A stretch of DNA of 64,000 nt from Martinezella dioscoreae (GCF_009176305.1 NZ_BLAJ01000004.1:712834-776833); one strand, 5' to 3'. Positions 44,304-53,121 are shown, counted from the first letter of the stretch. Notes: generated by a model not told the origin, from the letters alone. Program-made: numbers and translations.

Positions 44304-44864
44304 ATGAAGCAGGATAAAACAATCATCGTTCGCCCATCCCGGGAGAGCGACGTCGATGCCATGCTGGCTATCTATCGCCGTCATATTCACCGCGGGGTCG
44401 AAGCCGGGGTCGATGATAGCGACACGCCGCAGCCGGACGATCTGCGCGAACGGCGCAAGAATTTGAAGGACCGCCGCTTTCCGCATGTCGTCGCGATCGA
44501 GGGTGAGAAGGTCGTCGGCTATGCCTATGTGGTGCTGTTCCGGAAGCGCCCGGCCTATCGCTATACCGTCAAGCATTCGATCTATGTGCATCACGACCAT
44601 GTCGGCCAGGGTGTCGGAAGCCTGCTCATGCGCGGACTGATCGACGCCTGCGCGGCGGCCGGCTTCCGACAGATGATCGGCTATATCGACGCGGACAACG
44701 TCGCTTCGCTCGCCCTGCACGAACGCTTCGGCTTCGTTCGCGTCGGCCTGCTGCCGGCTGTTGCCTATCGCTACGGCCGCTGGGCCGATACCGTGATGGT
44801 CCAGCGCTCGCTCGGTCCCGGCTCAACCACGCAGCCGCCTCCGCCGCCGCTCTCCACCCGCTGA
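44304..44864 (+). CDS. GNAT family N-acetyltransferase (phosphinothricin acetyltransferase-like)
   Basis: 186 residues. TIIVRPSRESDVDAMLAIYRR at the start, HSIYVHHDHVGQGVGSLLMRG with the acetyl-CoA loop Q/GxGxG/A near residue 93-110, and ALHERFGFVRVGLLPAVAYR near 140-160 are typical of the PAT/YwnH-type subgroup. Lies 22 bases behind the amino-acid decarboxylase, so it may be co-transcribed and could acetylate the diamine product, but members of this subgroup act on diverse amino compounds. The C-terminal tail is Pro-rich. Confidence 0.82.
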   Translation: MKQDKTIIVRPSRESDVDAMLAIYRRHIHRGVEAGVDDSDTPQPDDLRERRKNLKDRRFPHVVAIEGEKVVGYAYVVLFRKRPAYRYTVKHSIYVHHDHVGQGVGSLLMRGLIDACAAAGFRQMIGYIDADNVASLALHERFGFVRVGLLPAVAYRYGRWADTVMVQRSLGPGSTTQPPPPPLSTR

Positions 44865-44904
44865 AGCAGAAGGACCTGTTGTCGGCCGTAACACAACTCC
44901 GTGC

Positions 44905-45216
44905 TTAGACTGGATGCCGCATCGGGGCCGGCAGGAAGCCCAAAACAAAATCTATGACCTTCGACGAGGACATTTCGCAGGGCTTGAGGGTGAGGCTTGC
45001 TGCGGAGAGCATATAGAGATTGAAACTGACGACATCGGTCCCGCCAAGCTCCTCGCCATAGAGCCAGATCCGTTTGCCGTCGGCCGATCGCTTGACCGTC
45101 ACACCCCAGGGGCGACCTTGAAAATGCCCCTCCGAATAGCCGTCAGGCAGCTTCGCAAGCGCATGTTCGAAGCCCGACAATTCGGCGGGCAGCAGCTGCG
45201 GCGCGCCGTCGATCAT
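44905..45216 (-). CDS. Hypothetical protein, 103 residues
   Basis: Soluble protein beginning MIDGAPQLLPAELSGFEHAL, with KLPDGYSEGHFQGRPWGVTV followed by KRSADGKRIWLYGEELGGTD, and a C-terminal VIDFVLGFLPAP. The start overlaps the stop of the upstream Cys-rich gene as ATGA, and an alternative ATG lies four codons earlier. The pair is probably translationally coupled. I do not recognise a characterised family, though the composition is that of conserved alphaproteobacterial hypotheticals. Confidence 0.7.
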   Translation of the reverse strand: MIDGAPQLLPAELSGFEHALAKLPDGYSEGHFQGRPWGVTVKRSADGKRIWLYGEELGGTDVVSFNLYMLSAASLTLKPCEMSSSKVIDFVLGFLPAPMRHPV

Positions 45217-45389
45217 GGAGCCAGGCATTCGTCACATATACCGCAGCCGTCTTCGTCCATCTTCCTCGCCGACCGCAGCCTGCGGCAGCACAGACACGCG
45301 GTGCCGTCGGCTCGGGATTCCTCGTCACGCTCGGGCGGGAGGATCTCCATAAGCAAGTCGGAAAGTGCATCGGTAGCGATTTGGCCCAT
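45213..45389 (-). CDS. Small Cys-rich (zinc-ribbon-like) protein, 58 residues
   Basis: MGQIATDALSDLLMEILPPE, then CLCCRRLRSARKMDEDGCGICDECL: Cys pairs C-x-C-C and C-x2-C-x2-C could bind a metal. The open frame continues upstream but sequence before MGQIA is not protein-like. Coupled by a 4-base overlap to the 103-residue hypothetical gene. Function unknown. Confidence 0.6.
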   Translation of the reverse strand: MGQIATDALSDLLMEILPPERDEESRADGTACLCCRRLRSARKMDEDGCGICDECLAP

Positions 45390-45596
45390 CTCAAGGCTCC
45401 GTATTGGGGGACGGACAAGAGATAAGAAGCCTTGCGCGCATCTCAAGGTACCGTTTGCGGCATGGCTGGCCTGCGGCAATTTCCTCGCCTCTCCCTAGCA
45501 AGACAACCGAGCCGGTTTGATATCGTCATCGAGGATGATATGTTCCGCATTTGTTTCAGCTTCCGCAATAACGGACCGCGCTGAACCTACTGTGTA

Positions 45597-46709
45597 ATGA
45601 CCGAGACCGCCATGAACGACACCAGCTCGACCACTGTCCGGAAGATCATCCATGTCGATATGGATGCATTCTATGCATCGGTCGAGCAGCGGGACAATCC
45701 GGAGCTGCGCGGCAAGCCGCTTGCGGTCGGCGGGTCGGCTGCACGCGGCGTCGTGGCGGCCGCAAGCTACGAGGCCCGTGCCTTCGGCGTTCACTCGGCG
45801 ATGCCTTCGGTTACCGCAAAACGCAAATGTCCGGACCTGATTTTCGTGCCGCCGCGCTTTGACGTCTACAGGGCGGTGTCGCAGCAGATCCGCGAGATCT
45901 TTGCCGAATATACTTCGATGATCGAGCCGCTGTCGCTCGACGAGGCCTATCTCGACGTCACCCAGAACCACAAGGGGATGGAAATCGCCACCGAGATCGC
46001 GCTGGAGATCCGGACCAAGATCAAGCAGGTCACCGGCCTCAATGCTTCGGCCGGCATTTCCTACAACAAATTCCTCGCCAAAATGGCAAGCGACCTCAAC
46101 AAGCCGAACGGCCAGGCGGTCATTACGCCAAGGAATGGCCCGGCCTTCGTCGAAACGCTTCCCGTCAAGAAATTCCATGGCGTCGGGCCGGCGACAGCCG
46201 AGCGGATGCACAAATATGGGATCGAAACCGGACTAGATCTGAAATCGAAATCGCTCGCCTTCCTGCAGGAGCATTTTGGAAAGGCAGGCCCTTATTTCTA
46301 CGGTATCGCCCGCGGCATCGACGAGCGCCAGGTAAAGCCGGACCGGGTTCGCAAATCCATAGGCGCAGAAGACACATTCGTTGAGGATATCGACGATCTA
46401 GAGCTGGCGACGGCGGAACTGCGGCCGCTTGCGCAGAAGGTTTGGCGCTACTGCGAAACAGGCGGTTTCAGCGCCAAGACGGTGACCGTGAAGATCAAAT
46501 ATTCGGACTTTACCCAGGCGACACGCAGTCGGACAAGCTCCCTGCCGGTCGCCGGTGTCGGCGCGGTCCTGGATACCGCGTCGGCGCTTCTGGCAACCGT
46601 CCACCCGTTCACGCGGCCAATCCGGCTGCTGGGCATCACGCTTTCGTCTTTGACGAACGAAGAAGCCGGCGATGGGAGCTTACAGCCCCAGCTCGATCTC
46701 GGCATCTGA
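45597..46709 (+). CDS. dinB: DNA polymerase IV (Y family)
   Basis: 370 residues. Catalytic motifs HVDMDAFYASVEQRDNPELR near residue 18-38 and SLDEAYLDVTQ near 115 carry the metal-binding Asp/Asp-Glu; the helix-hairpin-helix thumb and little finger (DDLELATAELRPLAQKVW) follow, and the C-terminus LQPQLDLGI resembles a sliding-clamp-binding QLxLF-like motif. Error-prone translesion polymerase. No obvious ribosome site before 45597; the ATG at 45612 is an alternative. Confidence 0.92.
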   Translation: MTETAMNDTSSTTVRKIIHVDMDAFYASVEQRDNPELRGKPLAVGGSAARGVVAAASYEARAFGVHSAMPSVTAKRKCPDLIFVPPRFDVYRAVSQQIREIFAEYTSMIEPLSLDEAYLDVTQNHKGMEIATEIALEIRTKIKQVTGLNASAGISYNKFLAKMASDLNKPNGQAVITPRNGPAFVETLPVKKFHGVGPATAERMHKYGIETGLDLKSKSLAFLQEHFGKAGPYFYGIARGIDERQVKPDRVRKSIGAEDTFVEDIDDLELATAELRPLAQKVWRYCETGGFSAKTVTVKIKYSDFTQATRSRTSSLPVAGVGAVLDTASALLATVHPFTRPIRLLGITLSSLTNEEAGDGSLQPQLDLGI

Positions 46710-46801
46710 GGGATGCTGATCCTCAGCGGTCACAATGGCTGTCTAATCTTTCCGCCGAAAGCAGCAGAAACGGACAACCGCGGCCATCAAAGCGAAAATC
46801 A

Positions 46802-47446
46802 TCAAGGCCAGAGCCGCTCCTTCAGCCAGCCCGCCTTTTCACGTCGATATCGCAAGCGATGGTGACGGCGCTCTGAATCGCCCTGCCAGAATTCGACCTC
46901 ATGCGGCATGACGATGAAAAGCGCCCAATTTGCAGAAACAAGATCGGGCTCGTCCCGCAACCGCCGATGCTGCAGTGCCAATGCATCATCGAGCTCCTGC
47001 GACGAACCCAGAACCTCGCTCTGCCGCTTGGTCAGGGCAATCGCCTTGGCGCCCGGCGCGCGTGCACGGAAATCGGCATGGCGCTCATGCGCCTCGGCCT
47101 GAAACGCCATTCCGCGCAATCGCACCTGCCGTCCGAGCTGCGGCCAATAGAAGGTGAGTGACACAGAGGGATTGGCGGCAATCTGTCGGCCCTTCGGCCC
47201 CCTGCCTGATGTTGCGAAGTGCCAGCCACGCTGGTCGAGGTTCTTCAGGATGAGAACACGAGCATCCGGTGCGCCATCCTCGTCGATCGTGGAAAGCACC
47301 ATGGCATGCGGCTCCTTGATATCAGCCTCGATGGCATCGCGCAGCCAGTCGGAAAACAAGTCTCGCGGATTGTCAGGTGTCAGATCCGCCTCGAACGAGG
47401 GAAACGGCCCGGCCAAGGACTTGAGTATGCGCAATTCGTCTCTCAC
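46802..47446 (-). CDS. pdxH: Pyridoxamine 5'-phosphate oxidase (PdxH family)
   Basis: 214 residues. DPRDLFSDWLRDAIEADIKEP-like N-terminal region, AMVLSTIDEDGAPDARVLIL near residue 50-70, FATSGRGPKGRQIAANP near 80-95 and the C-terminal WQGDSERRHHRLRYRR segment match PdxH, the FMN enzyme that makes pyridoxal 5'-phosphate. GTG start at 47446 is chosen because GAGGAG lies 7 bases upstream; the open frame continues upstream without similarity. A second, canonical pdxH may exist elsewhere, since some family members act on other substrates. Confidence 0.82.
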   Translation of the reverse strand: MRDELRILKSLAGPFPSFEADLTPDNPRDLFSDWLRDAIEADIKEPHAMVLSTIDEDGAPDARVLILKNLDQRGWHFATSGRGPKGRQIAANPSVSLTFYWPQLGRQVRLRGMAFQAEAHERHADFRARAPGAKAIALTKRQSEVLGSSQELDDALALQHRRLRDEPDLVSANWALFIVMPHEVEFWQGDSERRHHRLRYRREKAGWLKERLWP

Positions 47447-47456
47447 GGCGCTCTCC

Positions 47457-48233
47457 TCATGGTCTGGCGATAATGAGACGCAGCGAGCCTTCGAAGAATG
47501 GCTGCGTGCGAAGCGCGCCATAACGACGATCCCAGGATCCGTCGGTGAGATCGCGGCCGAGCTCGGCGACAAAACGCTCGCCAACGGAGGCATCGACAAA
47601 GCTCCATGCCGAATTGGCAAGCCGCGCGCCGGGATCAAGCATTCGCTCCGGTCTGCCATAATAGGCCTCGCCGAAACCATCGACGCAATTCAGCGGGATC
47701 GGCACCGCCTTGATCTCCACATTGCCGCCGAGTGCGGTCGCGATCCTATCCATCTCCGGATAACGTCGTCCCTCGACCGCAATCATTTCAGGCGCATAGG
47801 TGTGTAGCCACGACCGTTCCAGCAGATGCGGATCGCAGCTCAACACCAGGACAGGGCCCCGGGTAACGCGCCGCATCTCGGCAAGCCCTCGGTCGAGATC
47901 AGACCATTGATGCACCGTGAAGGTCGCCATTGCCGCATCGAAACTCCGGTCGGCAAAAGGAAGATGTTCCGCCGTTCCGTCAATCGCGACCGGGAGATGC
48001 GCCGGTCGTTGGGCGCGCATGGACGCAGACGGCTCGACGGCCGTCACCTGTCGGTCGACCGGCTCATAGGAGCCTGCGCCGGCACCGACATTCAACACGG
48101 TTTTCGCATCGCCGAGAGCGGCGCGGATGAATTCGGCTATATGGGGGTCCGGCTGACGATAATTGGTATAGCCCGATCCGATCACGCCGTAATTCGCATC
48201 GCCCGCACTGCCGTCCTGATATCTGCCTTGCAC
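47457..48233 (-). CDS. SAM-dependent methyltransferase, class I
   Basis: 258 residues. Motif I VLNVGAGAGSYEPVD near residue 45-58, acidic residue in VTAVEPSASM near 65, and FDAAMATFTVHQWSDLDRGL near 100-118 give the UbiE/Methyltransf_11 pattern. GTG at 48233 follows GGAGAT at good spacing; an ATG at 48287 would place the start inside the divergent promoter region. Ten bases upstream of pdxH in the same direction. Substrate unknown. Confidence 0.82.
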   Translation of the reverse strand: MQGRYQDGSAGDANYGVIGSGYTNYRQPDPHIAEFIRAALGDAKTVLNVGAGAGSYEPVDRQVTAVEPSASMRAQRPAHLPVAIDGTAEHLPFADRSFDAAMATFTVHQWSDLDRGLAEMRRVTRGPVLVLSCDPHLLERSWLHTYAPEMIAVEGRRYPEMDRIATALGGNVEIKAVPIPLNCVDGFGEAYYGRPERMLDPGARLANSAWSFVDASVGERFVAELGRDLTDGSWDRRYGALRTQPFFEGSLRLIIARP

Positions 48234-48374
48234 TTCATATCTCCGTTGCTTCGTCGGACAAGGCTTCGCCGGACGTGAAAATGCCATTGCATCGTCGCGT
48301 CATTGTTCGATGAATACGCTGTCCATTTCTCTCGGCATCAAAAAACATGTTATTTTCACGGAAGAAAAACGATA

Positions 48375-48384
48375 TGTTCGAACA
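48375..48384. promoter_or_regulatory. TGTTCGAACA palindrome upstream of the GcvA-like LysR gene
   Basis: Perfect 10-bp palindrome with an adjacent second ATGTTCG (48389-48395), 21 bases before the LysR ATG. Farther upstream CGTGAAAAT and ATTTTCACG form an interrupted dyad. Plausible autoregulatory site in the 170-base divergent region. Confidence 0.4.
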
Positions 48385-48405
48385 GTCAATGTTCGGAAAA
48401 TGCAC

Positions 48406-49296
48406 ATGACTAGACGATTGCCCTCCCTGAATGCGCTGCGCGCCTTCGAAGCGGCCGGCCGGCTCGGACGCATGACGCTTGCGGCAGACGAGCTCAATGT
48501 GACGCACAGCGCCGTCAGCAGGCAGATTCAGCATCTGGAGGAGGTACTTGGCGTTCCCTTGTTCGAAGGACCGAAAAACCGGCTGAGATTGACTGAAGGC
48601 GGGATGACCCTGTTGACCGGGCTGACGGGCGCATTCGACCAGATGGATCTGTCGGTGCGAGCCGTAGCCGATACGGAAGACGGTCAGCTCGACGTCTCCT
48701 GCCCCGGCACTTTTACGATGCGCTGGCTCATTCCCCGCCTCTATCGGTTTCAGGCGAAATACCCCAACATAGAAGTGCGCCTGTCGGCCTCTTCAAAGCC
48801 CGTCGATTTCAGCCGCGACGGCTTCGATGTGGCAATCCGCGTCGGAAGCGCGCCATGGCCTTCCGGCGCCGATGTGATTTTCCTGTTTCCGGAGCAAACC
48901 GGCGCGGTGCTCGCGCCATCGCTCTTTGCCGCGTCAACGCCAGAGTTCGATGGCCTGCCCCAGCTTCATACGCGCACAAGGCTGCGCGCATGGGGCGACT
49001 GGCTTGCCCGATCGGAAAGATCAGTCGCCACGGGACCGCACGTCGAATACGAGCATTTCTACTTCATGCTGGAGGCTGCGAGCGCCGGCCTCGGTGTCTG
49101 CGTCGCCCCCTGGCCCTATGTCAGCGACGACATCCGTTTCAGCCGGCTGATGGCGCCATATGGCTTTCTGGAAAGCGGCCACGAATATGTAGCGCTGCGC
49201 CGCGCCCGTCGGAACCGAAAATCCGTTCTCTTCTGCGAATGGCTGCAGAATGAGGCGGAGGTCTACACGCGCTCCAGCACGCCGCCGACTGGCTGA
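48406..49296 (+). CDS. LysR-type transcriptional regulator (GcvA-like)
   Basis: 296 residues beginning MTRRLPSLNALRAFEAAGRL, the GcvA subgroup start, with wHTH LAADELNVTHSAVSRQIQHL and an effector domain starting near residue 90 (QLDVSCPGTFTMRWLIPRLY). ATG codons at 48400 and 48406 are both possible. Divergent from the methyltransferase-pdxH pair, which are its probable targets. Confidence 0.87.
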   Translation: MTRRLPSLNALRAFEAAGRLGRMTLAADELNVTHSAVSRQIQHLEEVLGVPLFEGPKNRLRLTEGGMTLLTGLTGAFDQMDLSVRAVADTEDGQLDVSCPGTFTMRWLIPRLYRFQAKYPNIEVRLSASSKPVDFSRDGFDVAIRVGSAPWPSGADVIFLFPEQTGAVLAPSLFAASTPEFDGLPQLHTRTRLRAWGDWLARSERSVATGPHVEYEHFYFMLEAASAGLGVCVAPWPYVSDDIRFSRLMAPYGFLESGHEYVALRRARRNRKSVLFCEWLQNEAEVYTRSSTPPTG

Positions 49297-49333
49297 TACT
49301 TGAAAAGACCGTGGCCACCATCTGCCTTGGAGA

Positions 49334-49596
49334 CTAACCGACCGGAGAAAACCCGGACTTGTTGAGAATCTCCTGCCCGGTCTCCGATAGCAGGAAGTCC
49401 CGCAGAGACCTCGTTTCATCATCAGCGCCCTTACGAATTGCCATGCCATATTCGATAAGCGGCTGAAACTCGTCGGGTATGTCGATGACGCTGAAAGCCG
49501 GATCCCCTGCCAGAAGACGCGCGTTCGAAGAATAGCTCATCATCAGATCGACGACGCCATCGGCAATCAGATAGCCGCCGCGCTTGCCCGATAATT
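49334..49596 (-). pseudogene. C-terminal fragment of a ModA-like molybdate-binding protein gene
   Basis: The frame reads GKRGGYLIADGVVDLMMSYS and then NARLLAGDPAFSVIDIPDEF, ending DFLLSETGQEILNKSGFSPV, which is the C-terminal third of a ModA-type periplasmic binding protein (IEYGMAIRKG and LSETGQEIL are the recognisable motifs). An in-frame TAA at about 49594-49596 and the unrelated sequence beyond it show the N-terminal two thirds are missing. No signal peptide or start is available, so it cannot be functional. Confidence 0.7.
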
Positions 49597-49649
49597 AGTT
49601 GCGCGGAACGGCTCCCTATCTCCTCGTTGGAGATGCGTCGCACCTTGCG

Positions 49650-49881
49650 CCGCTCGGAAAGCAATCCGCCACCGAGGCCGAAAGGCCGATCCGTTCGAGA
49701 AGATCGCCGCCGCGATCCTTTGCCTGCGAAGCGCTTGCTAGCCCGTGGGCAATAATCGATTCGGCGATGCCTGACCGATACGCAGGCGTGGATTGAGGCT
49801 TTCGGACGAGTCCTGGAAGATCAGGCCGGTCCGATTGCCGCGGATCGCCTGCGTATCGGCAGGCAGCGGGGCGAGCAGATC
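49650..49881 (-). pseudogene. Frameshifted fragment of a peptide-type ABC ATPase gene
   Basis: Translating the minus strand gives PADTQAIRGNRTGLIFQDSS and ESLNPRLRIGQ in one frame, then IAESIIAHGLASASQAKDRG and GDLLERIGLSASVAD in the next. Joined, these are the Q-loop to pre-signature part of a DppF/OppF-type ATPase (GLIFQD..SLNPR..IG..IAE). The Walker A part, the LSGGQ signature and everything after are absent. It abuts the ModA-like fragment, so two unrelated gene remnants are spliced together here. Confidence 0.65.
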
Positions 49882-50030
49882 CTACCCCTTTCGGAATCGG
49901 ATGCGGAATCCGTGCTTTAGGCGCGAAGCGCACGCTGTTTAAGCTCGCTATACAAATGAAATCGCGCTCTGCGGCGGCACGTCGAAATTTTAGCGAGATG
50001 TCCGTTGAGGCCGGACTCGGGATGCAAACA

Positions 50031-50345
50031 TTACCGGTAATCCTCAAGTCGAAGCTGTTCGGCCTTCCCTATCCCCATCATCTCGGCCGGCTTCCTTCGA
50101 TTCGTTTTCATCACATCGCGGTTGAAATCATTAACCGCCCAGCAAACACCGATGGTTTGGAGATGCGCGGTGTTTTCTATTCCAATTTTTATGAGAAAGG
50201 TCAGCCGCCCGGCCAGCGCGTTACGGCAATGCTCGCTGTTATCGAAGCAGGGCTGACTGGTGACGTTGTCCAGCACCTTTTGGAGTGTGGCGACTTGCTT
50301 CGGCGATAGGCTGCCTCCTATAAGGTGGCGAAAGCGTTCCATCAT
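50031..50345 (-). CDS. Hypothetical protein, about 104 residues
   Basis: Starts MMERFRHLIGGSLSPKQVAT with AGGAGG 2-5 bases before the two candidate ATGs (50345, 50342). The first 35 residues (LSPKQVATLQKVLDNVTSQP) look like a conserved helical protein; the remainder is less convincing and may be altered by a frameshift. Adjacent to gene remnants, so it may itself be truncated. Family not recognised. Confidence 0.5.
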   Translation of the reverse strand: MMERFRHLIGGSLSPKQVATLQKVLDNVTSQPCFDNSEHCRNALAGRLTFLIKIGIENTAHLQTIGVCWAVNDFNRDVMKTNRRKPAEMMGIGKAEQLRLEDYR

Positions 50346-50646
50346 GCCTCCTTCGAGGACCACTGCTACTGCGACACCACAGATGGACTCGCTCTTGCAA
50401 GTGAAACTACTCTGATACTATGCAGTCCGTTACTTCAGCTCCGCGCGACGGGCGATCCTTGACGGCAAGCCGCCAGCCAAACCGGCCATTGCTTATGTCT
50501 GCTGCCGGCACGTTAGGCAGGCTGCCGTTTAAAGCCTACGTCCATTTTTGACAGTGTCGGGACGCGCAATGCCCAACGAACGGGCGGAAACTGCCGCCAG
50601 TTCATTCGTGGTGATCGATCCCATGGGGTTCTGCCGGCTTTACCGC
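50346..50646. other. Non-coding stretch between the small hypothetical and the XRE regulator
   Basis: About 300 bases with only short, unconvincing open frames on both strands. Adjacent to the remnant-rich region 49.3-50.0 kb, so it may be decayed coding sequence, but nothing identifiable remains. Confidence 0.4.
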
Positions 50647-51522
50647 TCAGCAAGTCCGCCTGCGCTTCATCATCGCGTTCAGCTTCTCCGCCCCGGCTTC
50701 GTCGACGGGTGTATAGACGATCATGCGGTCGTCATTGCTGGGGCTTGCCCACCAATTGTTGGATTGCAGCGCCAGAATAGTGCCATCCGCCAGCCGGAAA
50801 CGCTTGACGGTATTCTCGATGCCTTTGAGCTGATAGCGATCCCACACCATGCGAAATTGGTCCGAAGCGCTCATATAGCGTTCCAATTGCCGCTCCCAGC
50901 TCGGATCGTCGAGATGCTCCGCCATGGAGGCACGAAACAGCGCTGCCATGTTAGCCAGCATCTCGTCAGGATCGGCCTGGCTCGCGCGCCAGGCAGGATT
51001 GACGAGGGACAGATAGATGCAGTTCCGGTCCTCGGGCGGGACGGCATCGAGATCGACGCCGACGAGGCGGCGATAGGCCTCGTTGAAGCCACGTATATTG
51101 TAGCGTTTCGTCTGGATAAGAGCCGGATAGGGACAGAGATGATCGAGAATGCGCTGGCTTGCCTCGGTGAGCGGCTCGCAAACGCGCGGATTTTCGAGGC
51201 GAGGCGGGACCGGCAGATTAGCCAGTCTGAAAAGATGCTCCGTCTCCACTTCGTTGAATTCCAAAGCATGCGCGACGGAGAGAAGCACGCGCGGCGACAC
51301 GCGGATCGGGCGGCCCTGCTCCAGCTTGGTGTACCAGGTGATGCCGATATCGGCACGTGACGCCACTTCTTCCCGCCGCAATCCGGGTGTACGAATCCGC
51401 CCTGCCCGACCGAGTCCCAATCTTTGCGGGTCAAGAGATTCCCGCCGTCTTCGCAACATCTCGCCGAGTTCCTGTGCCCGCGAAAGCATTGGATTGGGGA
51501 CGATATCGAGTGTGCCGTGCAT
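50647..51522 (-). CDS. XRE family regulator with MmyB-like ligand-binding domain
   Basis: 291 residues. N-terminal HTH (ELGEMLRRRRESLDPQRLGL, TPGLRREEVASRADIGITWY) followed by the MmyB-like domain (about 105-285) with FNEAYRRLVGVDLDAVPPED and NNWWASPSNDDRMIVYTPVD. ATG at 51522 is preferred: GGAG is 7 bases upstream, whereas earlier starts lie too close or upstream of it. Divergent from an MFS transporter; regulators of this class commonly control an adjacent dehydrogenase or exporter gene. Confidence 0.87.
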   Translation of the reverse strand: MHGTLDIVPNPMLSRAQELGEMLRRRRESLDPQRLGLGRAGRIRTPGLRREEVASRADIGITWYTKLEQGRPIRVSPRVLLSVAHALEFNEVETEHLFRLANLPVPPRLENPRVCEPLTEASQRILDHLCPYPALIQTKRYNIRGFNEAYRRLVGVDLDAVPPEDRNCIYLSLVNPAWRASQADPDEMLANMAALFRASMAEHLDDPSWERQLERYMSASDQFRMVWDRYQLKGIENTVKRFRLADGTILALQSNNWWASPSNDDRMIVYTPVDEAGAEKLNAMMKRRRTC

Positions 51523-51549
51523 TTCCATTCTCCAGCCTGACACTTCTTA

Positions 51550-51583
51550 TACCAGTCTAATCAGGTATCTTGTACCAGTTTAA
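51550..51583. promoter_or_regulatory. Tandem TACCAGTYTAA repeats between the XRE and MFS genes
   Basis: TACCAGTCTAA (51550-51560) and TACCAGTTTAA (51573-51583) are direct repeats offset by 23 bases, roughly two helical turns, with GGTA/TACC symmetry between them. They sit in the 113-base divergent promoter region and are a good candidate binding site for the XRE/MmyB protein. Confidence 0.5.
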
Positions 51584-51635
51584 CATAGGTGTAGAACGCT
51601 GTGGACTCAGTTTTGGAAATGCTTTGAGGTCCCCA

Positions 51636-53090
51636 ATGTCATCCGCACCAATCCGGCTTGGCCAGTTCGGCCTGCTGATCCTGCTGGCCGGGCAATTGCT
51701 GCTGCAGCTCGATTTTTCCATCATCAATGTCGGCCTCGCCGCCATCTCCACCTCCCTGCAGGCCGGCGAGACCGAACTTGAACTTTTCGTCGCCGCCTAT
51801 GGCGTCGCCTTTGCCGTCTGCCTCGCCATGGGTGCGCGCCTCGGCGACAATTTCGGCCGCAGACGCATGTTCGGCCTGGCCGTCCTATTGTTCTGCCTCG
51901 CCTCCCTGTTATGCGGTGTGGCGACATCAGTCACCTTCCTCATCGTTGCGCGCGCACTGCAGGGAATTGCGGCCGCACTCATGGTCCCGCAGGTATTGGC
52001 GACCATCCATGTCAGCCTGACGGGACGCGATCACGCCCGCGCCGTCTCGCTCTATAGCGCGATCGGCGGCATCGCTTTCATCATCGGTCAGGTTCTCGGT
52101 GGCTTCCTGATCTCGGCGGATATTGCCGGCTCCGGCTGGCGCAGCATCTTTCTCATCAATCTGCCTGTTTGCATCCTGATCCTGCTCAGCGTGTGGCGAC
52201 ATGTTCCGGAAACGCGTGGGCAAGGCAGGGTTCCGGTCGACTGGTCAGGCATGATCACGCTGGCGCTGCTGACGCTCTCGGTTCTGCTGCCGACCGCGCT
52301 CGGTCCGTCGCTCCACTGGAATTGGCTTTGCCTGCTCGGCTTCGTGCCGATCCTGCCGCTGGTGGCACTCCTTTGGCGCATCGAGCGCGCCAAGGAAGCG
52401 CGTGGCGCCTTCCCGATCCTACCGCCGTCGCTCACGCGCATCTCCAGCATGCGATTCGGAGGGCTGATCGCCATACTCTTCTTCACCTGCTGGAGCGGCT
52501 TCATGTTCGTCTTCGCCCTTACCTTGCAGGCAGGCGCCGGGCTGACGCCGCTGCAGTCAGGCAATGCCTTGATCGCGCTCGGCGGCTCCTATTTCGTCTC
52601 GGCCGCTTTCGTCACACCTCGCCTAGCGAATATACGCCGGGAACTCATGTTGGCGATGGGCTGCGTGATTCAGATGAGCGGGCTTACGCTCCTCATCGTG
52701 ACGCTCGAAACGGTCTGGCCGCGGCCGGGAGTCATCAACCTTATCCCATCCACGATCTTGATCGGCTTCGGTCAGGCACTGATCGTCAACACCTTTTATC
52801 GGCTGGGGCTGGCGGACGTGCCGCATGAACATGCCGGCGCCGGCAGCGCGATGCTCGCAACCATGCAGCAGGTGTCGTTGGGTCTTGGGCCGGCGATCCT
52901 CGGAGCCGTATTTGCCCAGGTGCTGCAATATTCCAGTGCCTATCTCTCCGCTGGAGTCACGGCGATCGCCGTCGAGCTCGGGCTGATGGCCATCCTGCTG
53001 GCGGCCACGCTTCTGCGGCTGGCACGGCAGCGTAGCCGACCCGACGAGGACGCGGAGATCGACGACGCGCTCATCGTGGCGCCCGAATGA
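51636..53090 (+). CDS. MFS transporter, DHA2-type (14 membrane segments)
   Basis: 484 residues, about 14 hydrophobic segments. DFSIINVGLAAISTSLQAGE near residue 27-46 and ARLGDNFGRRRMFGLAVLLF near 65-85 (motif A, GxLaDrxGrkr) identify the drug:H+ antiporter family; motif C-like GGIAFIIGQVLGGFLI is near 145-160. Likely exports a toxic small molecule. Divergent from the XRE/MmyB regulator, which presumably controls it. A strong bidirectional hairpin follows. Confidence 0.88.
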   Translation: MSSAPIRLGQFGLLILLAGQLLLQLDFSIINVGLAAISTSLQAGETELELFVAAYGVAFAVCLAMGARLGDNFGRRRMFGLAVLLFCLASLLCGVATSVTFLIVARALQGIAAALMVPQVLATIHVSLTGRDHARAVSLYSAIGGIAFIIGQVLGGFLISADIAGSGWRSIFLINLPVCILILLSVWRHVPETRGQGRVPVDWSGMITLALLTLSVLLPTALGPSLHWNWLCLLGFVPILPLVALLWRIERAKEARGAFPILPPSLTRISSMRFGGLIAILFFTCWSGFMFVFALTLQAGAGLTPLQSGNALIALGGSYFVSAAFVTPRLANIRRELMLAMGCVIQMSGLTLLIVTLETVWPRPGVINLIPSTILIGFGQALIVNTFYRLGLADVPHEHAGAGSAMLATMQQVSLGLGPAILGAVFAQVLQYSSAYLSAGVTAIAVELGLMAILLAATLLRLARQRSRPDEDAEIDDALIVAPE

Positions 53091-53121
53091 TCGGAAGGTC
53101 CGGATCAGTCGATCCCATAGC

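Noticed and set aside
42716..44362. 548-codon minus-strand open frame opposite the decarboxylase
   Set aside because: No recognisable domain and shadow-type composition; the plus strand is a full-length PLP decarboxylase.
49956..50309. Plus-strand open frame opposite the small hypothetical at 50031-50345
   Set aside because: The minus-strand reading has a strong AGGAGG ribosome site and a more protein-like N-terminus.
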